Under the pieces are notes generated by a model. The model made no database searches and was not told where the DNA came from. It was given only the letters and a program-made list of their open reading frames with translations. Position numbers and translations under genes: made by a program. This document shows, piece by piece, positions 34,759-42,974 of a stretch of DNA of 64,000 bases; positions within the stretch are counted from its first letter, which is position 1; each line of letters opens with the position of its first letter. Location of the stretch: the NCBI GenBank assembly GCA_029564115.1, contig JAKQQP010000267.1, positions 62,001 through 126,000 of the forward strand, given 5' to 3'. The DNA is from Candidatus Rifleibacteriota bacterium (lineage in GTDB: Bacteria > Riflebacteria > Ozemobacteria > Ozemobacterales > Ozemobacteraceae).

Positions 34759-35682
34759 TCAGATTTTTCCGATTGCCAGGTATGAAAAAATGCTTGCAGA
34801 GAACCAGAGAAGAAGGCCGAGCAGCATTGGCGCCGGGCCGGCCTTTTTGAGCGTTTCCAGCGATAATCTGGTTCCGATGAGAAACATAGATAAAATAAGC
34901 AACTGTCGGCCAATTGACACCAGGTTCAGCCACAGACTTTCTTGTGATGGAATGACTGTTCTTATCAGTGCAGCGGCGATAAACCCGAGAATAAACCATG
35001 GAAACGCATTTGCTCTTTTGCAACCACTAAAATAGCTGCTTGCAACGACAAATGGCGTTATCCACAATGCTCTGGCCAGCTTAACTGTGGTTGCAACCGC
35101 CAGCGCCGTGACACCATAATGGCTCGCGGCTCCTACGACGCTGCTGGTGTCGTGAATTGCGAGGCCCGCCCAGACGCCGAAATCATGCTGAGACATGTTC
35201 AGCCATTTCCCGATTGCCGGGAAAATAAGCAGCGCCACCGAGTTGAGCGAAAAGACCGTGGCGAGGGCAACGGAAGTTTCTTCGTCTCGCGCCTTGATAG
35301 CGGGAGCCATTGCTGCAATTGCGCTGCCGCCGCAGATAGCGGTGCCAAATGAGATAAGTTTTGCCAAACCGGGTTCTATTTTCAGCCATGTCCCCAGAAG
35401 GTAGCCTAGAAAGATTGTGAGCGAAATTCCGGTTACTGTGATCGGGAGAGAACTCCAGGCCTGGCTGAGAACTTCTGACAGCGACAGGCCAAAACCGAGC
35501 ATTATGACAGCGGTTTGCAGCAGGTTGCGGCTCCAGGATGAGCTTGCTTCGGGAAAGGGAGACTTCAGCAGCAAGCCGAAAGAAATTCCGGCTACCAGGG
35601 CAGTGCCGGGGCTGACCCCCGGAATGAGACTGGCAGCGGCCAGCGCGAAAAAAAGAGGTTTTTGCAGTGATTTGAGCTTCAT
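34759..35682 (-). CDS. YeiH-type (UPF0324, putative sulfate exporter family) membrane protein
   Basis: 307-residue polytopic inner-membrane protein with about ten hydrophobic segments. Family-typical strings: GFGLSLSEVL, FGTAICGGSAIAAMAPAI, LNSVALLIFPAIG, VWAGLAIHDTSSVVGAA, and LILSMFLIGTRLSLETLKKA. These are the repeated core of the YeiH/UPF0324 family (Cons_hypoth698). Transport of sulfite/sulfate or other anions has been proposed for some members but is not established generally. It is preceded by a strong promoter and a ~150-nt leader. Confidence 0.88.
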   Translation of the reverse strand: MKLKSLQKPLFFALAAASLIPGVSPGTALVAGISFGLLLKSPFPEASSSWSRNLLQTAVIMLGFGLSLSEVLSQAWSSLPITVTGISLTIFLGYLLGTWLKIEPGLAKLISFGTAICGGSAIAAMAPAIKARDEETSVALATVFSLNSVALLIFPAIGKWLNMSQHDFGVWAGLAIHDTSSVVGAASHYGVTALAVATTVKLARALWITPFVVASSYFSGCKRANAFPWFILGFIAAALIRTVIPSQESLWLNLVSIGRQLLILSMFLIGTRLSLETLKKAGPAPMLLGLLLWFSASIFSYLAIGKI

Positions 35683-35837
35683 AACGGTCTCTTTCTAAGC
35701 ATCAAACAGATCAGATGTAAAAAACAGGATAAACAAAATGCTGTGTTTGCTGACCTGAAATGCAAAACTGTGTTCAGTTGCTGCCTTTGCTAAGGCTGCA
35801 AAAGCCCTGGAACGGAATAGATCGGGGGTGTTTCAAA

Positions 35838-35866
35838 ATAATATCATTTTCACTCTTAACTTTCAA
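35838..35866 (-). promoter_or_regulatory. Sigma-70 promoter for the YeiH-like gene
   Basis: Minus strand TTGAAA (complement of 35861-35866), 17-nt spacer, TATTAT (complement of 35838-35843). Near-consensus; transcription would start near 35830. Confidence 0.7.
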
Positions 35867-36046
35867 GACAATATGTGTTTGTTAGCCCCTCTGTCAGTTC
35901 GTTAGCGTGCTTATGCTCCGGGGTGGGTAAATGGCAGGGCAGCAGTCTATGAGACTGATTGTTGGAACTCAAGGCTTTGCTCCTCAGGCGACAAATTGCA
36001 ACCCCGTGATTTTTAGTGTGATTGTCGCTCTTTGCCTGTTGCTTTA

Positions 36047-36076
36047 TTGACTAATGGTTGATCGGGCGGTTATACT
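36047..36076 (+). promoter_or_regulatory. Sigma-70 promoter for the GNAT-luxE-luxC/paaK cluster
   Basis: TTGACT (36047-36052), 18-nt spacer, TATACT (36071-36076); start of transcription expected near 36083, about 40 nt before the first ATG. Confidence 0.7.
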
Positions 36077-36123
36077 TGGCCACAGGGTGAGGCAGCGAGA
36101 TCGTATTTGAAAGGGTATCATTG

Positions 36124-37308
36124 ATGCAGCTTGTTCTGCAGGATAAGCGTGTTGTCGTATTTCAGCCCGCTTCTAAAGATGATATTGAGGCAATAATCGA
36201 CCTTTATATTAAAGTGTATAAAGGCAAATACACTCTGCCCGAAGTCGCTGATTCTTCTATTATCGCCAAAAAAGTTGAAGACCCTGGCTACTTCTGGACA
36301 GTAGCCAAAATCGGCGATCGCCTGATTGGTTCGGTAATTTTTGCTATCGACCCGGTTAACAAAATGGGCAAATCATACGCTGCTGCCGTTCTTGGTGAGT
36401 TTCGCGGCCAGGATGTCATGCGCACCATGGTTAAACACGGCTTGCAGCTTCTGACCCAAAAAACACGAACCTGCGACGTTATTTATGCTACGACTCGAAC
36501 TGTGAGTTTCGCTCCCCAGGTGGTACTTGAGCATCTTGGCTTCATTTCAACCGGTATTTTTCCGAATGTGCGCAAAGTCGAATCTTTCGAAACCCACGGG
36601 CTCGAGGTTTATCTCGGTCCGCATTGTCTCGAATACAGACGCACAAACCCGAAACTCATTCCTGAAATTCTCGATTTTTACAGCATAGTGAAGAAAGACC
36701 TCTGTCTCGAAGAAGCTGAAACGGTAATTATCGAAGAGCAGGATCCGCGAAAAATGGGGCCGGCAATCAGCTTTGAAGTGCAGAACGATTACGAAACCAT
36801 CAGCGAAAAGTTCTACACCTTCCAGGATAAAGACCTGATGACCAAGGCTTTTTTTCCTTTTACCGATCCGAATATGTTGTTCTCGGCCAAAGACGGCACG
36901 TCCGACATATTTGTAAACTTCAATCCTCTCGACGGAAACGGCGTCATTGTCGGTTATCGCCATTCCGGGAGTGATTTGCGCAACACTTTGATGTGGTTTT
37001 GCGAAGAAGCTTCCAAGTCTGGTATGCGTTATATCGAGATGCTGGTGAGCGCGTATTTGCCTCATAAGCAACGGCTTGCCCTCGATGCTAAATTTTTGCC
37101 CTGCGCTTATTTTCCTGCAATGAAAATGAATGACGATGGTCTGCGCGAAGACTTTCTCGTGTTTTCAAGATCGTTCGAAAGTCTCGATTTTATGGATATG
37201 CACCTGGTAGACAACAATCGTCGCTTTCTCGATGCTTTCATGAAATGCTGGTATGACCTGCTCGTGCGTTGCCAGCCAGATTTTGACGAGGAGTGGAGAA
37301 TTGGCTGA
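36124..37308 (+). CDS. GNAT-type acyltransferase-like protein in an acyl-activation cluster
   Basis: 394 residues. The N-terminal half (about 10-160) has the shape of a GNAT acetyl/acyltransferase: IEAIIDLYIKVYKGKYTLPE (alpha1), FWTVAKIGDRLIGSVIFAID (beta2-4), and VLGEFRGQDVMRTMVKHGLQ (motif A region, with a degenerate Q/RxxGxG loop reading EFRGQD). The C-terminal half (about 190-394) has no name I can give and may be a second, diverged GNAT-like fold (YRHSGSDLRNTLMWFCEEAS). Start ATG at 36124 with AAGGG eight bases upstream. It overlaps the LuxE-like gene by 8 nt, so it is likely part of the same pathway, for example acyl transfer to or from a carrier. This is inference. Confidence 0.7.
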   Translation: MQLVLQDKRVVVFQPASKDDIEAIIDLYIKVYKGKYTLPEVADSSIIAKKVEDPGYFWTVAKIGDRLIGSVIFAIDPVNKMGKSYAAAVLGEFRGQDVMRTMVKHGLQLLTQKTRTCDVIYATTRTVSFAPQVVLEHLGFISTGIFPNVRKVESFETHGLEVYLGPHCLEYRRTNPKLIPEILDFYSIVKKDLCLEEAETVIIEEQDPRKMGPAISFEVQNDYETISEKFYTFQDKDLMTKAFFPFTDPNMLFSAKDGTSDIFVNFNPLDGNGVIVGYRHSGSDLRNTLMWFCEEASKSGMRYIEMLVSAYLPHKQRLALDAKFLPCAYFPAMKMNDDGLREDFLVFSRSFESLDFMDMHLVDNNRRFLDAFMKCWYDLLVRCQPDFDEEWRIG

Positions 37309-38428
37309 AGGAAAACCTTTTGAAAACTGCGGGCGACTGTTCGATTGCCCCGATGCTTTTTCGCACAACACCGAGACTCGGCAACTTTTTGACGCGGCGA
37401 TGAACGAGGCGCTGCGCTGGCATGCTTCCAGATGCCCAGAATTCAAGGCCTTTCTTGCTTTGAACGGCATCTCTGATTTGCGCCAGGAGATCTCGCCCGA
37501 AAATATACCGCCGTTGCTGGTCACCGTTTTTAAAGAATTCAAGCTTATTTCGGTGCCCGAAAAACAGGTGAAGATCGAGCTGACTTCATCAGGAACCGGT
37601 GGGCGCAAGAGCGCCATCGTTCTCGATCATCGTTCATACCGCCGCATTCTCAAGATTGTCGATGCTATTTTTGCTTCTCTGGGTCTGGTCGATCGCTCGC
37701 AGAAGGTTAATTATCTGTGTTTCACTTACGACCCCAAGGTTGCCGGCAGCGTTGGCACTGCCTTTTCTGACAAAATGCTGACCGGCCTGACAGGCCGACG
37801 CTCGGTTTTTTATGCTATTCGCTGGAACAAAGCCGTAAACGATTTTGAGTTCGATCTCGACGCCACCGTCAAAAAGCTCATCGAGTTCAGTCGTCGCCCC
37901 GAGCCTGTAAGAATTCTGGGTTTCCCCGCTTATCTCTGGCAGGTCTGTAACCGCCTCGAAGAAAAAGGGCAGAGGCTGAATCTCGGCAAAGATTCGTATA
38001 TCATAACGGGTGGCGGCTGGAAGATGCACAAAGACCTCGAAGTCACCAAGGATATCTTTAAAGACCGCATCGAAAAAGTGCTGGGCATGCCTCGCGAGAA
38101 CCTGCGCGATCTTTTCGGCATGGTCGAGCATGGCATTCCCTATGTTGACTGCGAAGCGGGGCGCCTGCATGTGCCGATTCATGCCAGAGCCATGGCTGTT
38201 GACCCTGAAACGCTGCAGCCGGTAAGCGATGGCGAAGAGGGATTGCTGTATTTGATGACTCCTTATCTGTCGAGTTACCCGTCGATTGCCCTTCTGACAA
38301 CTGACAAGGCGGTTATCGAGGGCGACTGCCCCTGCGGCCGCCCCGGGAAAACATTCAGAATAACTGGTCGAGCCGGCCTGGCAAAACATAAAGGTTGCGC
38401 CATTACTGCTCTCGACCTGCTCAAATAA
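37301..38428 (+). CDS. LuxE-like acyl-protein synthetase
   Basis: 375-residue member of the LuxE family of the ANL adenylating superfamily. LuxE activates a fatty acid as acyl-AMP, then loads it onto its own Cys for transfer to the reductase LuxC. Visible: ELTSSGTGGRKSAIV (ATP-binding loop, near residue 96), ILGFPAYLWQVC, YIITGGGWKMH, LFGMVEHGIPYVDC and CPCGRPGKTFRITGR. Cys366 lies ten residues from the C-terminus (KHKGCAITAL), close to the acyl-carrying Cys364 known in Photobacterium LuxE. Start TTG at 37301 (AEGKPFENCG) with GAGGAG seven bases upstream, overlapping the GNAT stop. No luxA/luxB nearby, so the role is not light production. Confidence 0.85.
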   Translation: MAEGKPFENCGRLFDCPDAFSHNTETRQLFDAAMNEALRWHASRCPEFKAFLALNGISDLRQEISPENIPPLLVTVFKEFKLISVPEKQVKIELTSSGTGGRKSAIVLDHRSYRRILKIVDAIFASLGLVDRSQKVNYLCFTYDPKVAGSVGTAFSDKMLTGLTGRRSVFYAIRWNKAVNDFEFDLDATVKKLIEFSRRPEPVRILGFPAYLWQVCNRLEEKGQRLNLGKDSYIITGGGWKMHKDLEVTKDIFKDRIEKVLGMPRENLRDLFGMVEHGIPYVDCEAGRLHVPIHARAMAVDPETLQPVSDGEEGLLYLMTPYLSSYPSIALLTTDKAVIEGDCPCGRPGKTFRITGRAGLAKHKGCAITALDLLK

Positions 38429-38438
38429 GAGAAACACC

Positions 38439-41036
38439 ATGAAAGAACAAAAATGTCTTGTTTTTGGGCAAGAATACGATGCCGACTGGCTTGATTCAGA
38501 AACCGTCACTGAAGTCCTCGAAATTGCCCGGGAAAAAGCTTCTCTGGCAGCAGAGCCAGACATAGCCTGTATAATCGATATTCTCGACCAGGTTGCAGAT
38601 GCCTGGGCAAACCCCGCTTACCACCTGCGTAAAAAAGCTGCGGCCATTCTGCCGGGGTTGACGATGTTCAGCCCACAGATGATCGAAGAAGGTTTTGCGG
38701 TTATCAGCAGTATCTGCAGACGAAAAAATGTCGAATTGCGTCTGCAGGGCGAACTTGGCGATATTCAGGTTTTGAACGAGGGTGTCGAAAGGCCGCATCA
38801 TGGCTATCGCCTGCTGGCCAGACCCCGCGGTGTGCTTCTGCACCTGACTGCGGGCAATGTTTTTGTCGGCGCCGTCGACAGTCTTATCTCCGGGATTATC
38901 ACCAAAAACGCCAATATTTTAAAGATGTCGCGTGTCGACCCGGTTTTCCCACTGCTGTTTCTTGAGAGCATCAAGGAGCACGATCCCGCCGGCATCATCT
39001 GGCCCAACCAGGCTGCCCTTCTCTGGAAAGGCGGCGATGCCGCAATCGAAAATGCTCTGTTCAACGCGCCGCTCACTATCGTTTTCTGGGGTGGGCACGA
39101 TGCTTTACAATCGCTCAAAGCCAGGGTCGGTATGAATACCAGATTGATCGAGAACGGTCCGCGCTATTCTTTCGCCGTTGTCGAAGGCCGGCGGATCAGA
39201 AATGCGATTTCGCCGGCAATGATCAAAGGTCTGGCTCTCGACCTCTGCCGCTGGGACCAACAAGCCTGCTCTTCGCCTCATGTGGTCTATGTCGTTGATT
39301 CAGACGTAAAATCGGCACATCAGCTGATTGAAGCTCTTTATGACGAGCTGATTCAGCTGCGCGAAGAACTTCCCCTCGGCAATCTCAGTTTTGATGAAAA
39401 GGTAGAGATCCGCAAGGTGCGTGAATTGGCAAGAATGGCGCAAGCTCGCGGTGAAGGCCGACTGGTCTGCCCTGAAGACTTCAGTTTTACGCTGATACTC
39501 GAGTATGATGCAGCATTCAAAGTTTCCTGTCTGAATCGTACGCTTTTTATCAAAGTAGTGCCCGATATCGACAGACTGTTCGAGCAAATTCGCCCTCTGG
39601 CTGCTTACCTGCAGACCGCAGGGTTGTATTGTGAAACAGAACTGCATCGTGTGCTGACAGACGGGTTGTTTGCCATCGGAGCAAAAAGAATAACCGAGAT
39701 TGGCGGAATGAGCGAAGGCCACGATGGCGCGCCGCACGAAGGCGACTTTTTACTGCGTCGCCTTGTCGAGTGGGTCGATGTTGAATACCGCAACGATGCC
39801 GCCGGCAGGGTCGAAAGTTTGCTGCGGCAGATCGATTCGGCGCCTTATTACCGTCAGATTATTGCTAAAGCTGGTGGTTGCGGCTTCGAAAATTTTCACA
39901 AGCTGCCGTTGCTCGATCGTGAGACTTTTTACCGCAATTCACCGCCTGAATCAGAGGCCATTCTGACCGGGCCAATGGCCGATGCTTACGTTTACGCTTC
40001 GGGCGGCACGACCGGCAGCCCGAAGTTCACCTTTTATTCGAATGCAGAATACCGCTATGTGACAGACGTTCTTACCGACATCTATCGCAACGCCGGTCTT
40101 TGTGCCGGTGACAGAGTGGCAAATCTGTTCATTGCCGGTAACCTCTGGACCAGCTTCAACGTCGCCGGTCGGGCTCTCGAAAATCTTGGCTGCCTCAATC
40201 TGCCGGTGGGTGGCGCCTCTGACCTCGAAAATATTCTCAAATATATGCAGATTTTTGAGGTAAATGCTGTTGTGGGGTTGCCGTCGATCATAATCAATCT
40301 TGCCGAAGAAATTTCGCGGCGAAAGCTGGGTATAAAAATCGAGAAGATTCTTTACGGTGGCGAGCATCTCCGGCCGCAAACCTGCGATTTTTTACGTGAC
40401 ACGGTCGGTGCGGTTACCATTCGTTCAGCCGGTTATGCCTGCGTCGATACCGGGCCTGTTGGCTGGCAGTGCCTGCATCTCGATGGCTCGATACATCACG
40501 TTCTCGACGAATACTGTCATGCAGAGATTCTCGACCCTGTTACCCATCGGCCGGTTGCTGCCGGTGAAGTGGGCGAAATTATCGTAACCAATCTCAATCG
40601 CACTCTCATGCCGGTAGTCAGGTATCGCACCGGAGACATGGGGCGCTGGGTCGATGCTGGTCTCTGTCGGTGTGGCTTCAAGGGGCTTTCTTTTGAACTG
40701 CTGGGTCGTTGCGATGATTTGCTGGTAATCGGTGGTATCAACCTGTTACCGGTAGATGTGGCAGCCGGGCTGGCTTCCTTGCCGGTCAGTCAGTCATTTC
40801 AGATTGCTGCCCAGACTTTTGCCGGCAAAGATCGCCTTTGTCTCAGACTCGAGGCTGAAAAACCGTTATCAGAACATGAGGTTGTCGAGGCCCTCAAAAA
40901 AGGCTCGTATAAAATTGCTGAATCGCTCAACGACGGCTGGATGAACGTCTTCATCGAATGGTTCAAGCCGGGCGGCATCAAACGCAATGAGCGTACCGGC
41001 AAGCTCAAGCCCGTCATAGACGAAAGATTTGCCTGA
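38439..41036 (+). CDS. Fusion of LuxC-type acyl-CoA reductase with PaaK-like adenylate-forming domain
   Basis: 865 residues. Part one (about 1-440) is LuxC: nucleotide-binding LLHLTAGNVFVGAVDSLI and TKNANILKMS, and the thioester-forming Cys277 in CRWDQQACSSPHVVYV. LuxC reduces an enzyme-bound acyl thioester to aldehyde with NADPH. Part two (about 445-865) resembles phenylacetate-CoA ligase/F390-synthetase: YASGGTTGSPKFTF near 523, a YGGEH segment, RYRTGDMGRW near 729, and GRCDDLLVIGGINLLPVDV. A zinc-type Cys pair (LCRCG) precedes the last motif, as in PaaK. The start is ATG, 10 nt after the luxE-like gene. The fusion suggests that one chain both activates an acid and reduces it, assisted by the separate LuxE. 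The substrate acid is unknown. Confidence 0.87.
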   Translation: MKEQKCLVFGQEYDADWLDSETVTEVLEIAREKASLAAEPDIACIIDILDQVADAWANPAYHLRKKAAAILPGLTMFSPQMIEEGFAVISSICRRKNVELRLQGELGDIQVLNEGVERPHHGYRLLARPRGVLLHLTAGNVFVGAVDSLISGIITKNANILKMSRVDPVFPLLFLESIKEHDPAGIIWPNQAALLWKGGDAAIENALFNAPLTIVFWGGHDALQSLKARVGMNTRLIENGPRYSFAVVEGRRIRNAISPAMIKGLALDLCRWDQQACSSPHVVYVVDSDVKSAHQLIEALYDELIQLREELPLGNLSFDEKVEIRKVRELARMAQARGEGRLVCPEDFSFTLILEYDAAFKVSCLNRTLFIKVVPDIDRLFEQIRPLAAYLQTAGLYCETELHRVLTDGLFAIGAKRITEIGGMSEGHDGAPHEGDFLLRRLVEWVDVEYRNDAAGRVESLLRQIDSAPYYRQIIAKAGGCGFENFHKLPLLDRETFYRNSPPESEAILTGPMADAYVYASGGTTGSPKFTFYSNAEYRYVTDVLTDIYRNAGLCAGDRVANLFIAGNLWTSFNVAGRALENLGCLNLPVGGASDLENILKYMQIFEVNAVVGLPSIIINLAEEISRRKLGIKIEKILYGGEHLRPQTCDFLRDTVGAVTIRSAGYACVDTGPVGWQCLHLDGSIHHVLDEYCHAEILDPVTHRPVAAGEVGEIIVTNLNRTLMPVVRYRTGDMGRWVDAGLCRCGFKGLSFELLGRCDDLLVIGGINLLPVDVAAGLASLPVSQSFQIAAQTFAGKDRLCLRLEAEKPLSEHEVVEALKKGSYKIAESLNDGWMNVFIEWFKPGGIKRNERTGKLKPVIDERFA

Positions 41037-41059
41037 TAATAGGCTTTCGTTGCACTCGC

Positions 41060-41075
41060 AGCGAGAATTCTCGCT
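41060..41075. repeat. 16-bp perfect palindrome between convergent genes
   Basis: AGCGAGAATTCTCGCT, without loop or T-tract, 24 nt after the luxC/paaK stop. It could be a weak terminator or a protein site; nothing more can be said. Confidence 0.3.
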
Positions 41076-41096
41076 CTCTGGCCTGCTTTCTATCTA

Positions 41097-41360
41097 CTAT
41101 CCACTGATAAGTTTGAGTTTCTCTTCCCGGGTCAGAGATTTTATCTGCAGTTCTCGTTTGGAGGCGGTTGAACGGTCGGCAAGAATTTCGACATATTTGA
41201 GAACTACCGGTCTTCGACCTCGGGTGAAGCGGGCGCCAGTACCTTCGTTATGTGCATGAATACGGTTTTTCAGGTCGTTGGTAATGCCTGTATAAAGACT
41301 TTTGTCGCGGCACTCGACTATATATACGCACCAGTCGCCGCTTTTCGTTAAAGTGCTCAT
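41097..41360 (-). CDS. GIY-YIG nuclease-domain protein
   Basis: 87-residue stand-alone GIY-YIG domain (UPF0213/YhbQ-like). Motifs: WCVYIVECRDKSLYTGITND (GIY and YIG equivalents VYI/YTG), an Arg in KNRIHAHNEGTGARFTRGRR, and a Glu in ASKRELQIKSL. The start is the ATG at 41360 (MSTLTKSGDW), overlapping the upstream cyclase stop by 4 nt. Members have been linked to nucleic-acid repair or processing, but the role of the short family is poorly defined. Last gene of the operon led by the 1842-residue protein. Confidence 0.9.
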   Translation of the reverse strand: MSTLTKSGDWCVYIVECRDKSLYTGITNDLKNRIHAHNEGTGARFTRGRRPVVLKYVEILADRSTASKRELQIKSLTREEKLKLISG

Positions 41361-42952
41361 TTCTGGTTGAGAAGCTGGTAATAAACCAGAGGCCTGGCTA
41401 CGTTTTTGACCGGTGCTGATTCGGGACCCTGAAATTGCCATTCAGAAGAATCGCCGATTATTTCTCTGACTTGTTCGGTTATGAGAATCTGATTGGCTTT
41501 TGCCAGACCCTGCAGTCTGGCGGTTATGTTCATGCCCGAACTGAAAGCGGTCAGATCGTCATTTGGGCCAATCAGGCCAACTACGGCCGGGCAGAAGTTT
41601 ACACCGATTGCGACGCCAAACCTGGAAAAATCGGGGTGTTCCTGAATATCTCTGTTTTCAGGAAGATTTAAAAATTCACTGGTAAAGTCGACGATGATTT
41701 CGGCTGATTTTAACAGCTTATTTACTATTTCATCAGGAGTCTGCTGGTAAAACGGAGGTCCGAACAGCAGAATCAGGCAGTCGCCGACAACTTTGTCGAG
41801 GCAGGCTTCAAACGGGAACACTCTTGCGATGATGCCGTTCGACCATTTATCGACAAAATTGGTAATGCGCTCCGGGCTTTTGAGTATCTGTTCGCTCATT
41901 TTGGTAAAGCCGGAAATATCTGCGAAAATTACCCCTATCTGCTCTTCTCGCGGCGTCAGATAACGCTTTTCATAGCCGGGTTCACTGATCAGCCTGGTGA
42001 TGACCTTGTCGGAAAAGAACTTTCTGAGCATATTGCGTTCACGGTTGAAGTCAACCAGGCGTTGTCTGAGGGTTTCGGCAAAAACCTGAACAATCTCACG
42101 GGCAAAAATCGAAAAATTATGACCTTTTTCTGGCACGAAAATGACCTTGCCGATCAGGTCTTCTTCGATCAAACCGTCGAGAAGATATGTGATAGTAAGG
42201 TTTTCGGCACCGATTACGCCAGTCAGGGCTTCAGAATCGGAAACCAGAGAGTTACCGCAATTTTTTATGAACTCGTCGAGTTCAGCCAGCGGGGAGTCAG
42301 TTGAGTCGTTGACCCTTTGCGAACCTTCATAAACGAGGTAGTTGATGTTTTCCTGGCCGGTCAGCTCGTGGTCTGAGTAAAGTATGACGAGACGTTCGAA
42401 AGGCACCGCCTTTTTAAGAACATATACGGCACCGTCTATCGAATCGGCGATAGAATGGTTCTTTAGAGCTGACTGCAGACCCATTATCAGGCTGTGCTTC
42501 AGACTACTGCTGTGTATGCTGTAGAAAAAGTTGTCGAGGAGTTCGCTGACGCAATCCAGCATGGCTTCGCCCATTTTCTGTTCCGGCGCAGAGTCGTTCG
42601 GAAAGGCAATGGCAATGCTGCCGGTTATTGTTCCGGCCATTTCTATGGGTTGGGCGAACCACCTGTTCTGACCGAGAGCGAAGCTTATGACCTCACTGAC
42701 TTTATGTAGCTGCGGTGCCTGTTTCTTTATGCCTGTTTCACAGTGGCCATAACAAAAGGTGCGATGATTGAGGTTTTCATCCTGAGTTTCAACAAACAGG
42801 GCGCTGACCTCGATGTGCTCCTGCAGAAAAAGGAAGACGCACTCGAGTGAGCCTCCGAGGTCGCGATGAGTTGTTTGCAGATTCTCGACAAGACTGTCGA
42901 GCCCCATGTGCAGGTCGCGGAGTTTTTGTAATTCACACAGATTGAAGGCCAT
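41357..42952 (-). CDS. Soluble class III nucleotide cyclase with N-terminal GAF-like sensor
   Basis: 531 residues, no membrane helices. The N-terminal ~310 residues look like two GAF-type sensor folds (LECVFLFLQEHIEVSALFVE; LIMGLQSALKNHSIADSIDG). The C-terminal cyclase domain (about 335-525) has FADISGFTKMSE (metal Asp), LDKVVGDCLILLFG (Lys for adenine, second metal Asp), and SGMNITARLQGLA (Asn and Arg of the transition state). Likely makes cAMP; cGMP cannot be excluded. ATG with GAGGT six bases upstream, 22 nt after the M50B-like gene. It is the second class III cyclase in the window. Confidence 0.9.
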   Translation of the reverse strand: MAFNLCELQKLRDLHMGLDSLVENLQTTHRDLGGSLECVFLFLQEHIEVSALFVETQDENLNHRTFCYGHCETGIKKQAPQLHKVSEVISFALGQNRWFAQPIEMAGTITGSIAIAFPNDSAPEQKMGEAMLDCVSELLDNFFYSIHSSSLKHSLIMGLQSALKNHSIADSIDGAVYVLKKAVPFERLVILYSDHELTGQENINYLVYEGSQRVNDSTDSPLAELDEFIKNCGNSLVSDSEALTGVIGAENLTITYLLDGLIEEDLIGKVIFVPEKGHNFSIFAREIVQVFAETLRQRLVDFNRERNMLRKFFSDKVITRLISEPGYEKRYLTPREEQIGVIFADISGFTKMSEQILKSPERITNFVDKWSNGIIARVFPFEACLDKVVGDCLILLFGPPFYQQTPDEIVNKLLKSAEIIVDFTSEFLNLPENRDIQEHPDFSRFGVAIGVNFCPAVVGLIGPNDDLTAFSSGMNITARLQGLAKANQILITEQVREIIGDSSEWQFQGPESAPVKNVARPLVYYQLLNQK

Positions 42953-42974
42953 TTTATACCTCGCAATAACTGAA

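Larger units (their letters stand above)
35683..36120. other. 438-nt divergent intergenic region
   Basis: No gene is seen here. It carries two divergent promoters (35838-35866 minus; 36047-36076 plus) and a ~150-nt leader for the YeiH-like gene. That leader contains a GC-rich imperfect hairpin around 35782-35805 (GCTGCCTT...AAGGCTGC). I looked for riboswitch cores and saw none I could name. Confidence 0.6.

Noticed and set aside
35683..36120. Riboswitch in the long divergent intergenic region
   Set aside because: Looked for conserved cores of common riboswitch classes by eye; only an imperfect hairpin and two promoters were seen.
37634..38563. Antisense open frame of 309 codons over the luxE-like gene
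   Set aside because: The LuxE motifs are on the plus strand, with a promoter and ribosome sites; no support for the opposite frame.
36124..41036. Bioluminescence (lux) operon
   Set aside because: LuxC- and LuxE-like parts are present, but no luciferase subunits (LuxA/B) or acyl-transferase LuxD lie nearby; the cluster is called an acid-reduction system instead.
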